From positions 1,488,001-1,552,000 of the forward strand of contig NZ_CP107532.1 in the NCBI RefSeq assembly GCF_025813715.1: a stretch of DNA of 64,000 nucleotides, in the 5' to 3' direction. The stretch comes from Methylobacterium sp. FF17. GTDB taxonomy: Bacteria; Pseudomonadota; Alphaproteobacteria; Rhizobiales; Beijerinckiaceae. Numbering within the stretch: position 1 is the first letter of the stretch; each line of letters starts with the position of its first letter. Position numbers and translations under genes: made by a program. Below are positions 60,741 through 64,000 of the stretch, one piece after another. The notes beneath the pieces were generated by a model that did not search any database, was not told the DNA's origin, and saw only the letters and a list, made by a program, of their open reading frames with translations.

Positions 60741-60800
60741 GGTGTTCCTTGCATGGGCGTTCCTCGCATGGGCGTTCCTTGCATGGGCATTCGTCGCATC
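60741..60800 (-). repeat. 15-bp repeat carrying Shine-Dalgarno plus ATG, upstream of gloB
   Basis: Four 15-bp units (60741-60755, 60756-60770, 60771-60785, 60786-60800). On the gloB strand each reads ATG-C(A/G)AGGAACGCCC, so an AAGGA/GAGGA element lies 6 nt before the next ATG. In-frame ATGs fall at 60754, 60769, 60784 and 60799. They would encode M(Q/R)GTP repeats. Confidence 0.85.
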
Positions 60801-60874
60801 GCTGGTCCTCGCGCGCTCGGCGGCCGTTGGGCGAGGGCATGGAACTGGGACCTGGGACAGGGAGATGGGGCGGC

Positions 60875-60902
60875 AGGCATGCGGGTCCAGGCATGCGGGT
60901 CC
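60875..60902. repeat. 14-bp direct duplication
   Basis: AGGCATGCGGGTCC occurs twice head to tail, followed by the start of a third copy, midway between gloB and the methyltransferase gene. Confidence 0.75.
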
Positions 60903-61029
60903 AGGCGGTTTCCCCCGCTCCGTGGCCGTGCCGGGCCGCTGCGGGCTTGTCGCGCGGGGCCCCTGCCCCCATTGATGCCCTGCACCCTTCCCCGTGCCCC
61001 GTGTCCCGTGGCCGCCTGAACCTCGCCCC

Positions 61030-61764
61030 ATGCGCCTCGACGTCACCGACCTGCGCGCCTTCTACGCGAGCCCCCTCGGGGCCGTGACGCACCGCATCGT
61101 CGCGCGCACCCTCCACGGCTTCCTCGGCTCGGTCTCCGGCCTGCGGGTGCTCGGGCTCGGCTACGCCACGCCCTATCTCGGCCCCGTCCACGTCATCGCC
61201 GAGCGGACCCTGGCCTTCATGCCGGCCACCCAAGGGGTGGTGAACTGGCCCGGCAGCGGCCGCTCCTGCTCGGCGCTCGCGGACCCCACGATGATGCCCC
61301 TGCCCGAGGCGGCGGTGGACCGGGTGATCCTCGTCCACGCCCTCGAATCGGTGGAGAGCCCCACCGAGCTGCTGCAGGACGTCTGGCGGGTGCTGACCCC
61401 GGGGGGCCGCATGATCCTGGTGGTGCCGAACCGGCGCGGCGTCTGGGCCCGGCGCGACGCCACGCCCTTCGGCCACGGCCAGCCCTACAGCCGCTCGCAG
61501 CTCGCCCGGCTGATGCGCGCGACCCAGTTCTCTCCCGAGGGCTGGGCCGAGGCGCTCTACATGCCCCCGGTGGAGAACCGCCTGCTGCTGCAGACGGCGA
61601 GCGCCTGGGAGCGGATGGGCACCAGCCTGTCCCTGCCCTTCGCGGGGCTGCACGTGGTGGACGCCACCAAGCAGCTCTACCGTCCCGTCACCGTGCGCCG
61701 GGTGCGCCGGGTGACCCGCCTCGCCCCGGCCCGCGCGCTGGTGCCGGCCCCCTCCCCCGGTTGA
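61030..61764 (+). CDS. Class I SAM-dependent methyltransferase
   Basis: 244 aa. LRVLGLGYATPYLG stands in for motif I. Post-I and later motifs are present: MPLPEAAVDRVILVHALESVESP, then LTPGGRMILVVPNRRGVWARRD. This methyltransferase type is frequently divergent from gloB in alphaproteobacteria; the substrate is unknown. The Gly-rich SAM loop is less canonical than usual (GLGYATPYL). ATG 61030. Confidence 0.85.
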   Translation: MRLDVTDLRAFYASPLGAVTHRIVARTLHGFLGSVSGLRVLGLGYATPYLGPVHVIAERTLAFMPATQGVVNWPGSGRSCSALADPTMMPLPEAAVDRVILVHALESVESPTELLQDVWRVLTPGGRMILVVPNRRGVWARRDATPFGHGQPYSRSQLARLMRATQFSPEGWAEALYMPPVENRLLLQTASAWERMGTSLSLPFAGLHVVDATKQLYRPVTVRRVRRVTRLAPARALVPAPSPG

Positions 61765-61768
61765 GCGG

Positions 61769-62458
61769 ATGCTGAGCCTCATCGCGCCGGAAGCGGCCCT
61801 GCAGAGCTTCGTGCTCGCTTTCTCGGCCCTGTTCTCCATCGTGAATCCGGTGGGTTCGTCGCTGATCTTCGCGCAGGTGGCGGCGATGCACTCGCATGCC
61901 GAGCGCCTGGAGCTGGCCCGACGCATCGGCTTCTACGCCGCCCTGATCATGCTCTCCGCCCTCTGGGCCGGGGCGCCGATCCTCAACTTCTTCGGCGTCT
62001 CCCTGGCCGCGCTGCGTATCGCCGGCGGCCTCGTGGTGGCGGCCTCGGCCTGGACGCTGCTGACGGCGCCGGAGGCGCGCGAGGCCCGCAAGCAGGCGGA
62101 GGCGACCCGCGAGCCCGCCGGCAACCTCGCCGAGATCGCCTTCTTTCCCCTCACCCTGCCCTTCACCACCGGCCCCGGCACCATCGCGGTGGCGATCGCG
62201 CTCGGCTCCAATCGGCCGGCCCCCGGCCCCGAGCGGATCGGCTTCTACGTGGGCATGTCGCTGGCGGCGCTCGCCATCGCCGTGCTGGTGCGCTTCACCT
62301 ACGGCTCGGCGGACCGGGTGGTGACCTGGATCGGCCCCGTGGGCGCGCGGGTGCTGGGCCGCCTCTTCGCCTTCCTGCTCCTCTGCGTCGGCACCCAGAT
62401 CACCGTCAACGGCATCACCGACGTGCTCGGGCCGCTCCTGGCGCAGGCGGGGCGCTGA
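61769..62458 (+). CDS. MarC-family integral membrane protein
   Basis: 229 aa with about six membrane spans. FSALFSIVNPVGSSLIFAQV and FFPLTLPFTTGPGTIAVAIALGS are the MarC signature (NP and TGPG motifs). Function unsettled; the old multiple antibiotic resistance link has not held. Four bp after the methyltransferase stop, so cotranscribed. Confidence 0.92.
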   Translation: MLSLIAPEAALQSFVLAFSALFSIVNPVGSSLIFAQVAAMHSHAERLELARRIGFYAALIMLSALWAGAPILNFFGVSLAALRIAGGLVVAASAWTLLTAPEAREARKQAEATREPAGNLAEIAFFPLTLPFTTGPGTIAVAIALGSNRPAPGPERIGFYVGMSLAALAIAVLVRFTYGSADRVVTWIGPVGARVLGRLFAFLLLCVGTQITVNGITDVLGPLLAQAGR

Positions 62459-62868
62459 TCCTCGCTCCCGCGGACACCCGATCCGCGCGGAGGCGGCACC
62501 GCGGCGACCGGACCGTGCCGAACGGTCGTGCCCGCAGAACGGCAGGACTGGGCCCGTAAAACCGGGCCGCCAAGCTGATGGCGGCCGGACAACCATCCGC
62601 CGCGCAGGTCGGGCACGACGGGGCGCGATCGGCTCCTCCCAACCCTCTGGCGCCTTTTCGATCATCGCCACGTCTTCCCTGAAGCGATCATTCGGACGGC
62701 CGCAAGGAATTCCGCTTTTTCCACCTCCGTCTGGTCATTCCCGGGAAGGGAACTCGGGAACAGGTTCCGGGAATGGAACGGCCTCGAATCGGGCTGTTTC
62801 TGCCCGGATGTCACACTTGGCCAAGCGACCTTGTCATGCCTCCGACTGCATTCACAAACGAGGGCATG
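62459..62868. other. Intergenic region before the flavodoxin-fold oxidoreductase gene
   Basis: About 410 bp. The left part (62459-62740) is GC-rich with no recognised element. From 62760 on the composition shifts toward lower GC, continuing into the next two genes. An ECF-type promoter motif at 62809-62835 is listed separately. An in-frame ATG at 62773 lies upstream of that promoter and is therefore unlikely to be the start. Confidence 0.45.
62809..62835 (+). promoter_or_regulatory. Candidate ECF41-type promoter
   Basis: TGTCACA at 62809-62815, a 16-nt spacer, then TGTC at 62832-62835. The ECF41 consensus as I recall it is TGTCACA-N16-CGTC, so this matches the -35 fully and the -10 in three of four bases. 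It lies about 30 bp before the preferred start at 62869, and the gene two positions on encodes an ECF41/SigJ-type sigma factor. Autoregulation is inferred. Confidence 0.6.
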
Positions 62869-63510
62869 ATGCACATCATTGAGGAAGACGGTCGTCGCAA
62901 CACCCGGACGGAACACAGTATCCGCGTCGCGATCGTCTATCATAGCGGCTATGGACACACCGCCCGACAGGCCGAGGCTGTGGCGGACGGCGTGCGGCAG
63001 GTGGGCGGTTCCAGCCCTCTCCTCCTGGCCGTCGAAGAAGCGCAGCAGCGCTTGGATGACCTTCATGCCGCGCACGCGATCATTTTCGGTGCGCCGACGT
63101 ACATGGGCGCGGCCTCGGCGTCGTTCAAAGCCTTCCAGGAAGCGACCTCACAAGTGATGATGGCTGGGGGGTATCAGTGGAGAGACAAAATCGCCGCCGG
63201 ATTCACCAATTCCGGGGCACGGGCTGGCGACAAATTGTCGACGCTGCTCCAGATGGTTCTGTTCGCCGCGCAACACGGAATGCACTGGGTCAGTCTCGAT
63301 CTGCCACCTGCCAATAACTCCAGGTCCGGCTCGGAATCAGACATGAACCGGCTGGGCTTCTGGATTGGCGCCGCTGCGCAATCGAACACCGACGAAGGCC
63401 CGGACACGGCGCCCCCAGAAGCCGACCTCGCCACCGCCCGGCATCTCGGAGCACGAGTCGCACGGGTCACTCGCGACTTCGTTCGCGGCCGGGACTTACC
63501 ATGCGCGTAG
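62869..63510 (+). CDS. Flavodoxin-fold NAD(P)H-dependent oxidoreductase (WrbA/flavodoxin-like)
   Basis: 213 aa. VAIVYHSGYGHTARQAEAVADG is the FMN phosphate loop, GAPTYMGAASASFKAFQEAT the flavin-side loop, and KIAAGFTNSGARAGDKLSTLLQMVLFAAQHGMHWV the next strand region. Such flavoproteins reduce quinones or nitro compounds. ATG 62869 is 4 nt after GAGGG; 62866 is an alternative. It ends 7 bp before the sigma factor gene. ECF41 sigma genes are usually next to a small oxidoreductase or carboxymuconolactone-decarboxylase gene, which this would be. Confidence 0.82.
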   Translation: MHIIEEDGRRNTRTEHSIRVAIVYHSGYGHTARQAEAVADGVRQVGGSSPLLLAVEEAQQRLDDLHAAHAIIFGAPTYMGAASASFKAFQEATSQVMMAGGYQWRDKIAAGFTNSGARAGDKLSTLLQMVLFAAQHGMHWVSLDLPPANNSRSGSESDMNRLGFWIGAAAQSNTDEGPDTAPPEADLATARHLGARVARVTRDFVRGRDLPCA

Positions 63511-63517
63511 TCCGCGA

Positions 63518-64000
63518 ATGACCGCCGATTCAGATCCCCACCTGCAGGAACTTCGCCCGGGCCTGATCCGGCTTGCCTACCGAATGCTCGGGTCGGTCGC
63601 AGACGCGGAGGACATCGTGCAGGACGCCTATGCACGCTGGCTCGCGGTAGATCCCGCTTCGGTGCGTGGCCCGGCCGCGTTTCTGCGTGTCATTGTCACG
63701 CGCCTTTGCCTCAATCAGTTGAAGTCGGCCCGTCGCCGCCGCGAAACCTATGTCGGCCCATGGTTGCCGGAACCAGTCTTCGATCCCGAGGATGCCGATT
63801 CACCCGATGACATCACTCTGCCGCTGATGATCGCTCTGGAACGGCTGTCGCCGCTGGAGCGAGCCGCTTTCCTACTGCACGACGTGTTCGGCATGGATTT
63901 CCCGGACGTGGCACAAGCCATCGACCGGACTCCCGCCGCTTGTCGTCAACTCGCCAGCCGGGCACGGACTCATCTTCTGCAGAAGCGCCCGCGCTTTGTC
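63518..64000 (+). CDS. ECF41/SigJ-type sigma-70 factor (partial, cut by window end)
   Basis: First 161 residues, open to the window edge. Region 2 is LRPGLIRLAYRMLGSVADAEDIVQDAYARWLAVD, then VRGPAAFLRVIVTRLCLNQLKSARRRRETYVGPWLPEPV, typical of SigJ/ECF41 proteins. Region 4 is LSPLERAAFLLHDVFGMDFPDVAQAIDRTPAACRQLASRARTHL. In this group a SnoaL-like C-terminal domain replaces an anti-sigma factor; it would lie beyond base 64000. ATG 63518 follows the oxidoreductase stop by 7 bp. Confidence 0.88.
   Translation, partial: MTADSDPHLQELRPGLIRLAYRMLGSVADAEDIVQDAYARWLAVDPASVRGPAAFLRVIVTRLCLNQLKSARRRRETYVGPWLPEPVFDPEDADSPDDITLPLMIALERLSPLERAAFLLHDVFGMDFPDVAQAIDRTPAACRQLASRARTHLLQKRPRFV

Larger units (their letters stand above)
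60728..61029. other. Divergent gloB/methyltransferase intergenic region
   Basis: About 300 bp containing two short tandem repeats, listed separately, and otherwise GC-rich sequence without a recognised promoter. Frames running through it from gloB are low-complexity. Confidence 0.4.

Noticed and set aside
62773..62868. ATG 62773 as start of the flavodoxin-fold gene
   Set aside because: It lies upstream of the likely promoter and adds 32 residues absent from the flavodoxin fold.

Overview
The window is uniformly GC-rich, with compact genes and few AT-rich gaps, and reads as the chromosome of an alphaproteobacterium. The best fit is Hyphomicrobiales, probably Methylobacteriaceae. The main pointers are the mdh-sucC-sucD-sucA-sucB-lpd block, an IalB-family protein, a serine-glyoxylate-type aminotransferase, and abundant dispersed palindromic intergenic repeats. 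No transposase, integrase, tRNA, rRNA or CRISPR array was found. The family assignment is inference.

Layout. 0.2-3 kb: an SsuC-type ABC permease, an SsuE-type FMN reductase and an HD-GYP protein. 3.4-12 kb: small housekeeping and envelope genes (msrA, a YqhA/UPF0114 membrane protein, a DUF2293 protein, a Mop/TOBE protein, mepA, an aldose-1-epimerase-like protein overlapping tenA, a HAD phosphatase, small exported proteins, an orphan OpuCA-type ATPase). 12-20.4 kb: ialB-like, argH, a TlpA-like thioredoxin, a chemoreceptor, a type II haloacid dehalogenase behind murJ, and sodB. 20.6-23.5 kb: a Pro/Ala-rich membrane protein and a TadE/TadG-like pair that looks lower in GC.

23.6-47 kb is a continuous catabolic and transport region. 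It holds an FAD/Fe-S dehydrogenase divergent from a threonine-aldolase-family enzyme, and a GntR regulator divergent from an operon of SgaA-like aminotransferase, MFS transporter, class III CoA-transferase, atypical crotonase and gamma carbonic anhydrase. Next comes a long reverse-strand run: XRE-cupin regulator, LivKHMGF importer, M20 N-carbamoyl-type amidohydrolase, M81/MlrC-like hydrolase and a second GntR. It ends with a divergent beta-alanine:pyruvate-type transaminase and mmsA. The simplest reading is uptake of a small N-acyl or N-carbamoyl compound, hydrolysis to a beta-amino acid, transamination to malonate semialdehyde and oxidation to acetyl-CoA, next to glyoxylate/glycine chemistry.

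47-64 kb: a DUF4188/TetR divergent pair, a VOC protein, a tandem repeat array, the TCA block, a TetR regulator, gloB divergent from a SAM methyltransferase, a MarC protein, and at the right edge a flavodoxin-fold oxidoreductase followed by a truncated ECF41/SigJ-type sigma factor with a matching promoter sequence. A theme across the window is short tandem repeats (14, 15, 18 or 20 bp) placed in leaders or across start codons of several unrelated genes, alongside two families of dispersed inverted repeats.
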